A DNA stretch of 64,000 nt from Fomes fomentarius (Eukaryota; Basidiomycota; Agaricomycetes; Polyporales; Polyporaceae). Shown piece by piece: positions 1 to 12,523 of the stretch. Where the stretch lies: the NCBI GenBank assembly GCA_022606135.1, contig JABYQN010000003.1, positions 1,674,001 through 1,738,000 on the forward strand, given 5' to 3'. A program made the position numbers and the translations under genes. Position 1 is the first letter of the stretch. Every line of letters starts with the position of its first letter. Below the pieces are notes generated by a model, which had not been told where the DNA came from, searched no databases, and saw nothing but the letters and a program-made list of their open reading frames with translations.

Positions 1-889
1 CATCTGCGCATTCTCCTGCTCCTGCATGCGCAACTGTAGGGACAAATGGTCAGAAGACGGCACACAGAGCAACCTGGAAGAACCGACCGTTTCACTCGCA
101 CGGCTCATGGCGCTGACGGCGACGTTGAGGTCGTCCTCGGTAACATTACTGATGTCTTCCTCCCAGTGTGACATACCCGATGACCCACTGGGACCCGCGA
201 CATCCGCAAAGCTGGCGGAGCGTTGCTCGAACTGTGAACGAGAGCCTTTACGAGAGAGCGGAGAGGTCGTGTTGGGTGGAGTCAAATACGCTTGAGCGGG
301 ATTCATCCTCTGAGGAGTATGCGGGAGAGGAGCGCTGGGAGAGAATTAGAACGAGTGAATTTCTGTGCATGATAGGTATCAGGACTTACACCGGATCTGT
401 GGAATGGCCCTCCAACGGGCCAGCCATGCCGAAGAGGTCTCCTTGCCCGACGTTCTGCGTGGGCTCAGCGTCGACGTCCATGGAGACATCCTCATTACCC
501 TCTTCCGGAATCGGCGCCACGAGTCCAGCGCGTAGCTTATAATTCTCTTTCAAGAGCTTTGATGGACAGTTAGGTGGACGAGAAGTAGTACAACGACTGG
601 TGCTGGGCGTACCTCTCTCTTCGTGGTCTTAGACGGACGTCCGACCTTGTCCATCATGCGATTGCTAACCTGCACAGGAGACCCCTTCGGGAGCTCTCGA
701 CGCGTTGCCTTTGCACTGAAACACGATCCATCGTCAAAGCGGTTCGTCAGGCCACGTGAGCTGAACGCATCCATGTCTCGAAGAAGATGGAGACAAGAGG
801 ACATACGCAGCAGCAGTCTCCGGCTTAGGCTTGAACCTCTCCTCGCCTGGCTCCTGCGGCGGGCGAACATCAATCTTCTTGTCGTACAC
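1..889 (-). CDS. Unrecognised protein, 3' part runs off the left edge (partial, multi-exon)
   Basis: Five exons can be chained with matching phases on the minus strand: about 807-889, 613-715, 390-556, 88-334 and 1-33, separated by introns with GTATGT, GTACGC, GTAAGT and GTCGGT donors and CAG/AAG acceptors. The joined protein has a basic stretch (KVGRPSKTTKRE), then LLKENYKLRAG, which looks like the start of a short coiled coil. An acidic, Pro/Ser/Thr-rich linker follows (VSMDVDAEPTQ, PLPHTPQRMNPAQ), then SHWEEDISNVTEDDLNVAVSAM, and a new helical segment rich in Q and E begins at the window edge. The 5' end is unclear: a short VWQA exon ending near 952 may precede the first exon listed. I do not recognise the family. 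The basic-plus-helix layout would suit a nuclear or spindle-associated protein, but that is only a guess. Confidence 0.55.
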
Positions 890-1488
890 CTGTGTTCATG
901 GACTCAGTCTCGCGCCAGGGGTGGGCGTGTGGACTTTCGAAAACCACTCACGGCCTGCCACACCTGAGCTGCTACACAGCCCGCTGTGTACCCCGTTGGT
1001 GTGGCACCGTGGTCCAGCATCAATTCTTTCACTGGCAACACGTTTGTCATGCATCCCAGGGACGACTCTGGTCATTGGGGACGCACCATTGTCGACATGC
1101 GAGTCCAGGACAAATGAACCACTGCCCTGGCGAGTCAATATATTATTATGCCCTGAGTGGCGCGCCAAGTCAGCAATGTCAGCATCAAGATATTACCGGG
1201 TTGTAAGGAAACCCACAATCGTGGTAAGTCGTTCTTCTGACCATAACGTCCTGCGGTGTATGAAACGAGTGTGAGGGCGAAGTGTAACTTGTTGTAGACC
1301 ACGTTGGCTCTCCGCGGATCATATATGCCAGTGGCACGTCAAAGAATGAGGTTTGTTTCAAAAGACCGTCAAAGCGGGCACGACATAGAAGGTTATAAGA
1401 TAGATTCAGAGCGTCCATTACGAGCACGAAAGAAGGCAACCACAGAGTTGCGAGATCAAATGAAAACGATAACCGAAGTCCCGTCACC

Positions 1489-3393
1489 TCAGACAATGAA
1501 GTGGTCCGCCCAGTGCCGTATCAACCCTTCACCCTCTCTATGCGCCGGAAACCGCTTTACATCCCTCGATATGATCACCGCATGCGAATTAGCCGCAGGA
1601 TGGATGAACGCTAGTTCCTTCTTGAGACCTGGGAGCGTGTTCAGCCACGCCACGATCCGGCGCTGCGCCTCCGACAGCAGGATCTCCGGCTTCTTTCCCC
1701 CTTCCCCCTCAGCAGCGGAGACCGTCGACGACGACTTATCCTGCTGTTCTGCGTGGGGATAGAGTGAAGGGACGGGTGTATCAGGTCCGGATTCCAAGCC
1801 AGGACTGTCAAATGCGTCAACCACGACGCTCTCCATCTCCCGCTCAAGCCGGCCAACGATGTGCACGAGTCGCTGAGTGTACGACTCGTCCTTCTCGAGC
1901 AGCTTGATGCGTGAGCGGGATGCACGTGTCGCAAGCGCGAAACGGGTGACGACCAATGTGAGTACAACAGGAACGAGGAACGGTATTGCCAGGTAAAAAA
2001 CCTATGTACAATGGAGGCGTGAGTATAGGAAGCATGGACAGCGTTTCATCCTATGAATACATACGACGTTGATCGGGAATTTGAACTTCAGAAATGGTGG
2101 TAGGACTGTATTTTCCCTCATCTTCTTAAACCACCGGCGGGACAGTGGACGAAGCTTCGGCGGTCGGAGCGATGAGTCTGATGGGAGCGTGTACGACTTG
2201 ATTATAGGAGCGTATTGTTCATCTAGATCTCTGCGTGACCATCAACTACCATGTTGTCACCGTACGAAGGGGGGACGCACATATGTATACCGTTCTTATC
2301 ATGATATGCGAAGATGTCTTCGAGCTCTATGGCTGCTGTGACGTAAGGGACAGTGCGGTCGTGCACCGTGTTAGCGTATATGCGAACATGCTCGAACCGG
2401 GTGAGGGCTTGATAGAATATCCGGTCTGCCAGCCCGTTAGCATCACGGACCAATGGTAGAACCCGAAAACACGTACTTGGGTCGGCCATGACCTCGAGGA
2501 GGGGTCGTCCATTCGCCGACCACTTGTCCACCTACAATACGTGTTCATTAGATGGTCTGATTATCGGTGCGCAGGATGCACGTACCACATAGAACTGCTC
2601 TCCTGTTCTTGACAGGAGTTTGGGGCCAAGATACGAGAACAAGGATGATATTACGGTGGGGTATTTCGGTAGACCAATGTGGGGAGTAGCAATGGTGTTT
2701 AAGTTAACGGGGGTTACATTCTCGAAGAATCCGCGCTGGAGGAGGATACTGTGGCACGCATAAGCAACTTGAACACACCATGCACACACGACGTGCTCAG
2801 ATAATCCGTTCTGGGCACCCAGGCAGTAGCTCGGAATGCATGCGACAGTCAGACCGACCAACAGGATTCACTCTTCGTGTTGAAGATGAATCGCACGGAC
2901 GATCTGCCTGTCGGCGAGATTTCGAGGGACTGCGGGGAGCCCAGGATGAAGGTTTGGGACCCGGAACGTCATGTAACGATGCGGACCACGTACCCAACGA
3001 CATATCGTGCAATGAGCCCTCCTAGACTGTATCCGGTCACGGAAAAGCGGGTCACCCGCTTGCCGTCCTTCTCCACCTTCTTAATTTCTTCGAAGATCTG
3101 CGCATATAGGCGACCGGAACCCTGTTAGGCGCAGATTCTCATGATCTACGAGTACCCTGACGTACCTCTTCAGTGACCCGCTCCCCTCCCCAGTCAATGC
3201 CATCATACGTCCCGTCGTCACGGTTAGTTTCTGCAACCAGTATATGCAAACTCTCGCCTCCAGGGCCTTTGTGGGAGTCGGCTTGACAGCGCGTCTCAGT
3301 CATGATCCGGAGTAGCTCGGCAAGGTGGCTTGGGTTACCCCACATGCCATGAATGAGCACGAGAAGGTGCACGGAGTTCGATGTGTCGGACAT
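1489..3393 (-). CDS. DUF676 putative serine esterase (Lpl1/Rog1-like lipid-droplet phospholipase)
   Basis: Alpha/beta-hydrolase of the DUF676 family, whose yeast members (Lpl1, Rog1) are lipid-droplet or monoacylglycerol/phospholipid hydrolases. The protein starts MSDTSNSVHLLVLIHGMWGNP, with the oxyanion-side HG motif near the N-terminus. Exon 2 carries the nucleophile elbow GYSLGGL followed by IARYVVG. A later exon holds the family signature TPVNLNTIATPHIGLPKYP. The region around NTVHDRTVPYVTAAIE supplies the likely catalytic Asp, and SHAVIISRDVKRFP near the C-terminus supplies the likely His. One hydrophobic segment (VFYLAIPFLVPVVLTLVV, about 1945-1998) precedes the last region and could anchor the protein to membrane or lipid droplet. 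At least six exons; the splice of the second intron (about 2760-3006) is not resolved exactly. One 51-bp intron (2426-2476) is in frame and stop-free. Family assignment is firm; substrate is inferred. Confidence 0.88.
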
Positions 3394-3873
3394 GAGAGAG
3401 AAGAGCAGAGGGAAATCTATGGAGGTTCAGTGGAGGAGAAGGATATGAAAGCGGGATTCAAGTGGGACCTGAAGGTCGTATTATATGCCATGGTGGGAGC
3501 GACGCTGGGTTGGGAAGCGCCGACGCTTTGCAGACGTGCGTTTCGCATGCCGATAGCACGCGCAATGATTGCAACCGGCATTTACAACTCCTTCCGATTC
3601 CTTCTCCGGTCGAAAATGGATAAGTGTTAGGCAAACAATGAGACGCTACTTATATACATGAACGCCCACAGCGGCCTGTAAGTACCCCCGACGATAGATT
3701 AGATTTCGGGTTGTGCGGACTCATACTAGGCTTGTCATAAGTAAGTGAAACGCAAACTACGGCGCAGATACAATGTATCGATGCAAGCTGAAACATATCA
3801 ATGAAGTAACTACTTTGAACGGGATTTATACAACGGGAAGATCACACAGCATATACGTCCCTCGGCGCAACAG
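3394..3873. other. Intergenic region between the oxylipin synthase and the esterase
   Basis: Downstream of the minus-strand oxylipin synthase and upstream of the minus-strand esterase start. It should hold the esterase promoter and the synthase 3' UTR. An open stretch on the plus strand (3325-3630) is the reverse of the esterase first exon plus upstream DNA and has no coding character. No repeats or RNA genes seen. Confidence 0.5.
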
Positions 3874-6800
3874 CTAGACAATCTCCCTAGTACTGCGAGA
3901 ATAATCCATGCTCTTATCAACTGCCATCACCAGAAAAAGATACGCTAGACATACCTGCACCATCATCGAAGTAGCCCACGGAGACAGGACCTGGCCGTGT
4001 GCAAGATACACCCAAATGCTGGTCCGAGAGTCGTGATCCTTGTATCTGAACACACGGATGCAATGGTCGGAATAATCGGGCGCAATGACGGAAGAGTTTA
4101 AACGTACCTCTTCAACTTCCCGGACATTCCGGGGGCACGCGTCAAACCCTTAAAGCTATACACGGCACGGACGATCTGTGCGATAATCTAAAACAGGGCA
4201 GATGACTCATCATCTGCTCGAATACACATGAAGGAATCAACCCACTTTGGAGGAAAGATCGAGTCCGAGACAACTGCGTGCAGATACGACCGCATCAGGT
4301 CTCCGTCACGGATAAGAGCAAGAAGCCTACTCACTTCCCAGCCCCGTCAATAACTAAGTACTTCTCGAACCCCCGGCTGGGATTGACTGACTTCGGGTCG
4401 GAGAAGCCTTGGCCCTACAACAGCAATGTGATCATGAGAAAGAATTCATTGCATCACGAATCGAGGTGAACGTACGCTGACGTTGGCTTTAGAAGCATCG
4501 ACGAAGACGCGGGTATTCGCTCGCAGCGGTCCCTGGCTCATCTTGACGTCTTTCAACACCTCGCCTGCACCAGTCCAAGGTCAGTATTGCATTAGCTAGA
4601 CAGAGCTGGTATGCTGACGTACGGTATACGCCGCGGAAGGTAGGGTTGATTCCTGTCAGCGAAAGTCAAGTAAGAACAACGCTGTGTATAGGTATATCCG
4701 GGCACGCACGAAGGGCCTCAAGGACGTAGCCTTGCAGCAGAAGTTCATTCTTCGGAGCAAGTGCCGCGTCCACTAGCCCCTTGGCAACAAGACCTTGGAC
4801 GTCGGACGGTTTTGTGGGGTCAAGATAGAAGTCGATCACGTTCACGGCGGCTAATCAGACACGCCAGAGGTCAGCCCTACTAGTATCATGGGATGAGATC
4901 ACACAAGGGAAACGCACCTTGTGTCAGCTCAACCGTAGAGCCCACCAACAAAGCCAGGACCATGTTGCATTGCGTCTCCGTGTCGGATCCGAGCGCACGC
5001 AAGCGCGCGACGAACTCCTGCTTCCCGCTCTTGTCGGTTCCGGTGAAGAATTGAGACACGGACTCGAATAGACCGGCCACGGAGAGCTGGATCGGATTCA
5101 GTTACCCGGGTCGCAGTGCAATTCACGGATAACACTCACGCGAGAGCCACCGAACTGATTGCGAATGAGCGCCTGCAGCTTCTCGACGCTGGCCTTGACA
5201 TACCTCTGCATCTTGTGCAGCTTAGCAGGTTCGACGTCAAGGAACAGGTACCTGGACTCGGGTCAAATCATGTTCGGCGAGAGGACAACTGCGCTCTTAC
5301 GTGTAGATCTCCGAGAGGACAATGAACAACTCCCTCGGCGTGAAGTCGCCCTCGTCATTTGTATCAGTCTTCAAACGGATCCCGGTCTAGACACAGGTCA
5401 TGAAGTGAACTCGCCCCGCATCGTTGTCACTCACAATATCGCAAACCCAATAGATCGGGACGACCTTCAGCACGTCTCTGACGAGATCGACAGTACGGGT
5501 GGCTCCGCCAACAACCTGGCAGGACTCGCGCTCCATGAGCTCACGCGTCTTCTTAAAGAAGAACTTCTTGATATGCTCCTCCGATGCCTTCTCGCCAACA
5601 AGAGCATTCACCAGGCCGCGCTTCTCACGTGCCGCCCTGGCTGGGTCACTCGAAGCGATGAAGAATCTAGGGAGCAGCAAAACATCAGACATAGCAGACA
5701 GGCGTCGTGGACGGAAGGAACAATTACCCAGACCCGCTCACAATCGTCTCGACGCGGTTGGAGAAGCCCGTCCCAAAGCTCGCCCCGTCCTTCAACGCGG
5801 CCTTCACATCCTGGTATGACGCCAGCACCGGGACCTCCGGGGTGGTCGCTGGGCGCTTCAGCTCGTACAATTCCGACCACCCGAGATCCTGCAGGATGTG
5901 GTTCATAGCAGGAGGCGTCATAAGCGGGAACCATGTATATGAGCTGTTACTCGTGTACTCTTCCGGGAGCGTACGGAGGAGCAGCCGCCCGAGCATGCTG
6001 CCGTTTCCTGGACCCTCCGGGTCGCGCTGGGCGTCGGCGAAGCCCCATGTAGTGAGGTTAAAGGGTGTATAGTCGGTCGTGAAGAAGCGGTCCCCGCGAG
6101 TGAGCGCGATGGCGTCGCTGAGAATTGCACGGCTGATCGTGTATGCTGGATAACGTTCATGTCAGTGAACGGCGCACACTACGTCGTGTCAAAATGCTCA
6201 CATGGGCAAAGACCAGCACCAGGGATGACTGGCTTAGTATCTTCGGCCTGCAGGCCAACGTAGAGCTCAAGGCGGTCGATGTGACCGTACAGCTTCTCAG
6301 CGGCGTTCGCGACCTCGGGATTGGGGTTCCACTCCAGGAAGCTCGAGTACGCTAATAATATGTCAGTTCAGTCTTTCCGTCTGATATCACGTTGATCTCA
6401 CTTTTCAGGCCAAGAAACTAGGATAGCACAAGTTATCAGCTCTGCTCACAGGTTCACAAGCGCAGCGACACACCTTGCGGAAGTCATTCAAGGAGCAGAC
6501 GCCCCACTGGCGGTTCTGCTCGATACCCATGATCTCGTGCAGACGCATAACCGCTGGGGTGCCGCGTGCCTTGAACGCGCCTGCAGGGTGCTCCGTCCTG
6601 TGAGTCATGATCGGATGTGATAAATAAATGAGTGGAGAAGATATGAGGGAGACACTTGCGCATTCTTGAGGATATCCGCCATCTGCTTGTTGTTGAAAGT
6701 ATTTGTCTTGGAATCACGCTGGAGCCTGTTCTGCCTCAGATATATCATAACCTCCGTGCCGGGGTCGAAAACGTACCCGCCGAAAGTCCAGTGAGATGCA

Positions 6801-8528
6801 TCTGGATCACGAGCCTGCATCGCCTGCGCCATGTTTCTAAAGTCTTGTACGGTTATCTACATTGAGTGCGTCCAATCAGAGACACGGGCACGTCAAGTTA
6901 GTACACAGGCGCCACTTACGGACTCCACTGGCTTGCCCTGGAACAGCTGCGCAGTCAGCTCTTCAACCCACTTTTCATCCTCCTGCGAGGTCGTCGCGTG
7001 CCATCGGTACAAACAATTGAACTACAGACGTTCATCCCGTGAACACCGGTGTGACGCAGAGATGGTCTAGAGCACCCACCTCGACACTGCAGGAGTTTCC
7101 CTTTCCGCGCTCGAACAACGAGCGGTCTGCATTACGCATCTCTTCGAATGGGTTCAAGCTCCAGCTACTGCCCTGGCGGACCAATCCCAGGATTGCAGCG
7201 ACGTAGTCCGCGAAAACTGCGGAGGCGAACCAGGCGCAGTTGATCAACCGTGCAGTTTCAAAGATATCCGTTTCCTGATCATCGCGTTGCTTTTCGTTCT
7301 TCGTGAGCCAGGTTTTGTCGTCTGGATCCACGTACGTTCCACGCTCGTTCAGCTCAAGGAGCTTCTTCGCGATATACTAGACGCAGAACTTGATATCAAC
7401 CAAATGATCAGAGGACAAGCAATAAAACCCCACGTTGTGGTTGCGGTTGAACAAGACGAGAAGCACACAGACGGCCGGTGGGAGCAACAGAAGCCGATTC
7501 TCTGCGAATGTGTCTGGCACGAGGAGACCCCGCCCGCCGCCGACACGTATCTTTTTGAGCTGCTCGTCAGTACTACCGTAAAGAGGCGCAAGATCGATGT
7601 AAGACGAGGTTTCGTTGATGCTGACGTCCTTGTGCGAAGTGCGGAAAACCCTGAGAGCGGACGAGAGCGCGGAATGAGAGGAGGTTACAAGTGTCCCAAG
7701 CCTGCGCGCACTCACGTGTGAATGACCAGGGCAGCGAACGAGAACATCATACTTGACAACCCAGCAGGGTGCGGGACAAACTTTCGGCAAACATGAGTAA
7801 TTTTATCGATTAGTTACAGACTCGGCGACCATACCTTCTCCCGCTTGAGTAAGGTGTCAAAAACCAGACCGGCGTCAGGTAGCTCGTTGCGTGGCAGAGG
7901 GTGGGTCTGTGAAACGCTGCGCGAGTATGGCTGACCCGCCTTGCCCAGGTTCGGCATGCATGGGTTGTTGAATGAGCCATCAGTCTTCCGGTAGGCGAAT
8001 TCTGGTCCGATGTGTGTGTCAATGGGGTGGGGAAGATCCTCGTACACTACGGGATAATCAGTCGCGTCAAGAAGGGTTACATTGGAGAGAAGAGTTCTAC
8101 GAACAGAGTCGAATGACGTAATTCTCCAATTTCTTGGTCCTCGGGTCGTCAGCGTTGTTGGACAAACACACAAGCACTTGTTCGAGCTGGGCAAATGGGG
8201 TCGGACCGCAGACTCAATCTTGAAAGGTGTCGAGCTCACCAGCATCTTCCGATCGTCCAGGGAGTTGATATGCAAGACAGCATCCATGACGCTTTCCTGG
8301 AGAAGACATCGGCTGATATACTGATGTATGTGGACACGAGGTACTGACCATACTCGGAAGGTCAATGGGAATCGACAGGTGCCTGCGGACCTACAGCACA
8401 GAGCACAACGTCAACATTACCCTCATCCTCGACAACGTTCTGCTCACCTTGTCGCGCAGCTCTTGGAGCCCTCTGAAGTTATGAGGAGAGCTGTGCGGAA
8501 GCACGTCTTCGGTGCTGTCATGTGTCAT
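3874..8528 (-). CDS. ppo: Fatty acid dioxygenase-cytochrome P450 fusion (Ppo / linoleate diol synthase-like)
   Basis: Bifunctional oxylipin (psi-factor) synthase. In characterised family members an animal-type haem peroxidase domain forms a fatty-acid hydroperoxide and a C-terminal P450 domain isomerises it to a diol. The start MTHDSTEDVLPH at 8528 splices to VRRHLSIPIDLPS. The peroxidase domain shows FAALVIHT (likely distal His), NETSSYIDLAPLYGS, and LYRWHATTSQEDEKW (catalytic Tyr and proximal His, YRWH), then ASHWTFGGYVFDPGTE, LELYVGLQAED and GDRFFTTDYTPFNLTTWGF. The P450 part has VLEALR (ExxR) and a haem-thiolate Cys in GAGNCLG, formed only after splicing near 4285-4345. At least 15 short introns; I estimate about 1,050-1,100 residues, normal for the family. 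The last exon boundary is uncertain: reading through from MMVQ gives the stop at 3874, while splicing a GTATGT...GCAG intron gives a different short tail. Both active sites appear intact. Confidence 0.92.
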
Positions 8529-10125
8529 GGTCTGCGATAGATTAGGAAAGAACGTAGACATAATCAGAGTGGGTGTGGGAGGCGGAAGTGGAACCAGATC
8601 GTTGAGGTTCAGAGTCTCTCTTGCTCAAGCCTATATACACCCGGTGGAGCCCACCCGATTGCATCGTAAGCAGGCTTGAGCTCGCCAAGTATGGTCATTG
8701 GTATAATTGTAGATAGGTAGCGAGATGTCCGAGCGGCGTTGGAACGAGGGCGGTTCATTAATGCACAGACCAGACTATCTGTCAACACTGCTGAGGATGG
8801 GCGTTGCATGGAAGCACCTTGCTTCCTGCTCCGCTCTCAGTAGTCCGAAATTATAGTCGCTGTCACGCGCTTGCTGTTAGCGAGCGTAGTGGATCCTCTT
8901 CGGCACCACGTAGTTCTGAATGGCGACTAAGCGGATGTGTTGGATCTCTAAGCGATTCCTACGTGGTTCTGTTATGGCGTGACTCCGCGTCAGGCAGCCT
9001 GAGAGCGCTACGTCCCATGCGTCAAAAGGTGATAGTGTCGACCAAGAGAGCAGAGCGGAAATGACATTACTATCCTGTCGTGCACATGTGAGCACAGGGT
9101 GGACCATTCTGAGGCAAGATTGCTATCTCGTTGTTCTCATGCCGTGACCACGCGTCCTCGCGACTCCGGTGGTAAATTTTGACGGGCTCCACTGTGTACC
9201 CTCCGAGTCCCGACCTCGCAGGGCAGAGGATCCCGCCACGATGCGGACAATCGGATGCGATGCGCATTCTCCCTTCCTGCGGCCTCGGTCCCATCGCGGT
9301 ATGTATCTTGAAAGATCAGGGGTTCAGTCCAAGTCGGGACCTATCATGTGAACCATGTGAACATGCACACTGCTGTAGTGAGCGATTCCGGGTGGGATCG
9401 AACAGCTCGATGACAGAGTGCCATTGCGGTGCCATTGCACTTTCGTAAAAGCTACCTGTCAAGATCTATCCCCACCTTCAGCGCCGCGGTGACCTTATAA
9501 ATACCAACACACATTAGAACCCGTATGAGGGACGCTATGACGGCCCGCAGGACGCATCAGTGTACCCTGACTTGTGCACGCGACCAGGGACCCGACGCGA
9601 ACGCGTGAACGTACGAGACAACAGACAACCGTGGTGTGGCCTCCTGAGTCCTGACCGTGAGCCGTTCATAAACGATGGCTGAAACCTCTAGACGTTCCAT
9701 TCCACACGTCTGATTTGTAAACACATACGCGAATGACCATGTTCCTGGTATATCTAACGGCAATCTACCACACGCTGTTCATGAATGATTCACAGCGCCG
9801 CCCATAGCTTCCGACCCTTCTGCACTCAATAGGACAAGAGCCTTGGAAGCACACGCACCTCGGTAGCCTCACTGGTTTGAAAAAAAATTGTGCATGCGCA
9901 ATTGGTTGTATGTTGGACCGCGCGCGAGGGGACAGCACCTGTGTCGCGATTCTTGAGATGGTTGACTGCAACGAATAGAGTCTGTTCCGAGTACTGGACG
10001 CCTCTAATAGATGTTCATGATCGTGGTTGCAGGGCAGGTTAGACGGGCGTCTACCGACCAATCCTTCCTCCTCGTTTCCTTCCTTCGCTTACAGTTCCCC
10101 TCCAACAGTTGCAACTCTGGGCACG
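8529..10125. promoter_or_regulatory. Divergent intergenic region with two TATA-like sites
   Basis: About 1.6 kb between the divergently read oxylipin synthase (minus) and epsilon-COP (plus). No ORF here looks coding. A TATA-like run on the minus strand (about 8627-8640, reads GTGTATATAGG) lies roughly 100 bp upstream of the synthase ATG. A second TATA-like run, CTTATAAATACC (about 9494-9505), sits mid-region and faces the plus strand, but it is over 600 bp from the epsilon-COP ATG, so it is less convincing. A C/T-rich tract (about 10064-10110) just before the epsilon-COP start is typical of a fungal core promoter. Confidence 0.4.
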
Positions 10126-11350
10126 ATGGACTCCTCCGAACTCTACCACATCAAGCAACAATTCACGCTTGGTATTCACTCATCCTTGACTGTTTGTCTA
10201 GCAGTAACACGCTGACACTTCATCTCATGTCACAGGCGCCTACAAGTCTCTCGTTGATCTTACACTCCCGGACCCATCCTCCGCAGACTACACCCCGACA
10301 CTCATCTACCAAGCTCGCGCACACATTTCTCTCGGAGCACCATCTGCAGCAGAAGCTCTCATCCCCGCTGACACCGAGAACCTCGCCCTCAAGGCTGTCG
10401 CCGCCCTCGCGCGTTTCGTGAGCGCAGAAGCGGAGGATGTCCGGGATGTCGCACTCGAGGAGCTACGGGACCTGAGTGTGGAGATTGAAGGTGATGATGC
10501 GGAGGCAAGTAGCTGGGAGAAAGGCATCGTGAGGGTACTGGCGGGTACGGCGTTCGCGAGGGCGGGTGAGGTCGAGGAAGCCCTTGAAACTCTCGGTGCT
10601 GGAAATGATACCCAGAATCTTGAAGCGTGAGTGTTTCCAGTCATATCCTCCAACACACCTCAATAGGCCTCGTCATTGCCCGCAACCCACTGATTTAACG
10701 AATGCGCTGTAATCTTTAATCCTCCATCGCTCCGCTCTCACTCCCCCTGCCTGCTCTCGAATCCGGCTAACGTGTACGTCATCCACAGTGTTGCATATGC
10801 CGTGCAAGTCTATCTTTCCATTAACCGCCCCGATCTCGCCCGCAAAGAGTTTGAGCGTGCAAAGCGATGGGCGGAGGACGACCTTCTCCTGCAGCTCATC
10901 GAAGCCTCGATCGGGCTCGCAACTGGCCGAGACAGCTACTCGGACGCACACGAGTTCTACACCGAGCAGGTCGCGAACCCGTCCCTGACTTCCCCGCACC
11001 TCCTCACTGCCCGCGGCGTTGCACGGCTTCTCCGTGGAGAGGTGCCTGCTGCGAAGAGCGACCTGGAGGAGGCACAGACGCAGCTCGGCGGCAAGCCCGA
11101 CGCGGAGACCCTGGCCGCACAGGTCGTTGCTGCTGGATTGGGCGCGGCGAAGACTACTGATGCTGATCAGTTGTTCAGGTGAGCAGCACCTGTATATGCG
11201 GGACATATGTGCCTCACATGATCACACAGCCAATTGGCGGAGGAGCACCCGAGTCACCCTCTCGTCATCGACTACGCACAAAAGGCGGATCTCTTCGATG
11301 AATTGACGGCGAAATTCACTGTACCACCTCTCGCTGTCCTATCGGCCTAA
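10126..11350 (+). CDS. COPE: Coatomer subunit epsilon (epsilon-COP)
   Basis: Epsilon subunit of the COPI coat, which drives retrograde Golgi-to-ER and intra-Golgi vesicle traffic; it is a TPR-like helical protein binding alpha-COP. Four exons: 10126-10171, 10236-10626, 10789-11178 and 11230-11350, all with consistent phases. The protein begins MDSSELYHIKQQFTLGAYKS, then LVDLTLPDPSSADY, and contains helical repeats such as VAYAVQVYLSINRPDLARKE, a segment on LLQLIEASIGLATG, and the conserved block around YTEQVANPSLTSPHLLTARG. It ends LFDELTAKFTVPPLAVLSA followed by TAA. The estimated length near 300 residues matches fungal epsilon-COP. The start follows a pyrimidine-rich leader and gives the expected N-terminus. 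No anomalies. Confidence 0.95.
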
Positions 11351-12523
11351 TGTATCGTGTACAATGTGTACAATGTATACATTCACCTCCAGACCCACTC
11401 ACAGCGCGAACGATGCGCGCGTTGTGACGAACACCTTCTCAAAGCATCGGTTCCCACCTTTCCCCTTTCACAAGAACAGCACCAGTTGTGTCGAACGACC
11501 TGGTGACCGTTTGATCAACGTCGGACAGCAGATACGAAGGAGGTATCGGAACGGACAATACAAGGAAGGTACTTGGCGTATAGGTTGGCGCAACAGTACA
11601 AGGATGCATAAATGGGTCCTAGGCGTTGAACACCGGGGCGAAGGTCCCCGAATGCTGTAAATGCCGAGTATTGTTACGCAATCGCCGCCGCTGTCGGTCT
11701 AGAATGCAGACTCCGCAATTCAAACGGATGCTTGAGCCCACCGGCTGACGTTTTGCATGGACTCATTCAAACGGCCGATCTCGCACGCTGTGCTGTTGCA
11801 AACTCTGTACGTGGCATTGTTTTGGCGTAGCGTGCCACTGGTGTGCATTCCACAGTGTCAGGGTTCCCAGCGGCAATAGTCGGTCGACATCTGAGTCCGG
11901 CGGCGGTCACGAAGTATGTCGTTTACCTGCACATCGTACTGCAAGGAACCGGACTGAAGTGAGAGCCACCGTGACGGCACGCACGGACGTCACTCCTCGG
12001 CGCTCCCACTGTTGGTTCCCGCCACCAAGCACCACTACAGCTATCTCGGAAGGTTGCTCATGTGGAACCACTGCCCCTGTGTCAGGAGAACTCGCCTGCT
12101 GGCCTGCACCAGACCAACATGACCTGTACCCTCTACTAGTCATGCCATAGTAGTCCTCAATACCGAAGAGAAGTCGAGAAGGTACAACCAGTGACCTTCA
12201 CCTCGAAGCTAACTTGAAGGCTGATAAGAAATTGTTGATATTAGGACTACCGGGGTTGCCCGTCGATAGCGGGGAGTCCTGGAGGAGTGGCGTTCGAATT
12301 CCCGGTGTTGCTCCATTCTGCATCATGTTCTACCACAGAAGCTACCACCGTAGACAGCATTCTCGCTCATCGCATCAACACGGGATTCAGAAGTTATGTC
12401 CAGCCCCTATTTTCCCGGCGCAGCTGCACAAGGTTTACGGTAGTATTAGCAACGCGTTCATACTTGACAGCCTACATATACAACTGCACGGTGACCCCCA
12501 ACTGTCTTCTGCAGAAGTTCCAC
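11351..12523. other. Intergenic region upstream of the DUF6534 gene
   Basis: About 1.2 kb between the epsilon-COP stop and the next plus-strand ATG. Short ORFs on both strands (for example 11364-11660 and 11907-12143) have no recognisable motif or supporting splice structure. I see no repeat, RNA gene or mobile-element signature. Confidence 0.4.

Noticed and set aside
4250..4345. Apparent loss of the P450 haem Cys in the oxylipin synthase
   Set aside because: The unspliced frame lacks it, but joining the exons across the GTGAGT...CAG intron produces GAGNCLG with correct phase.
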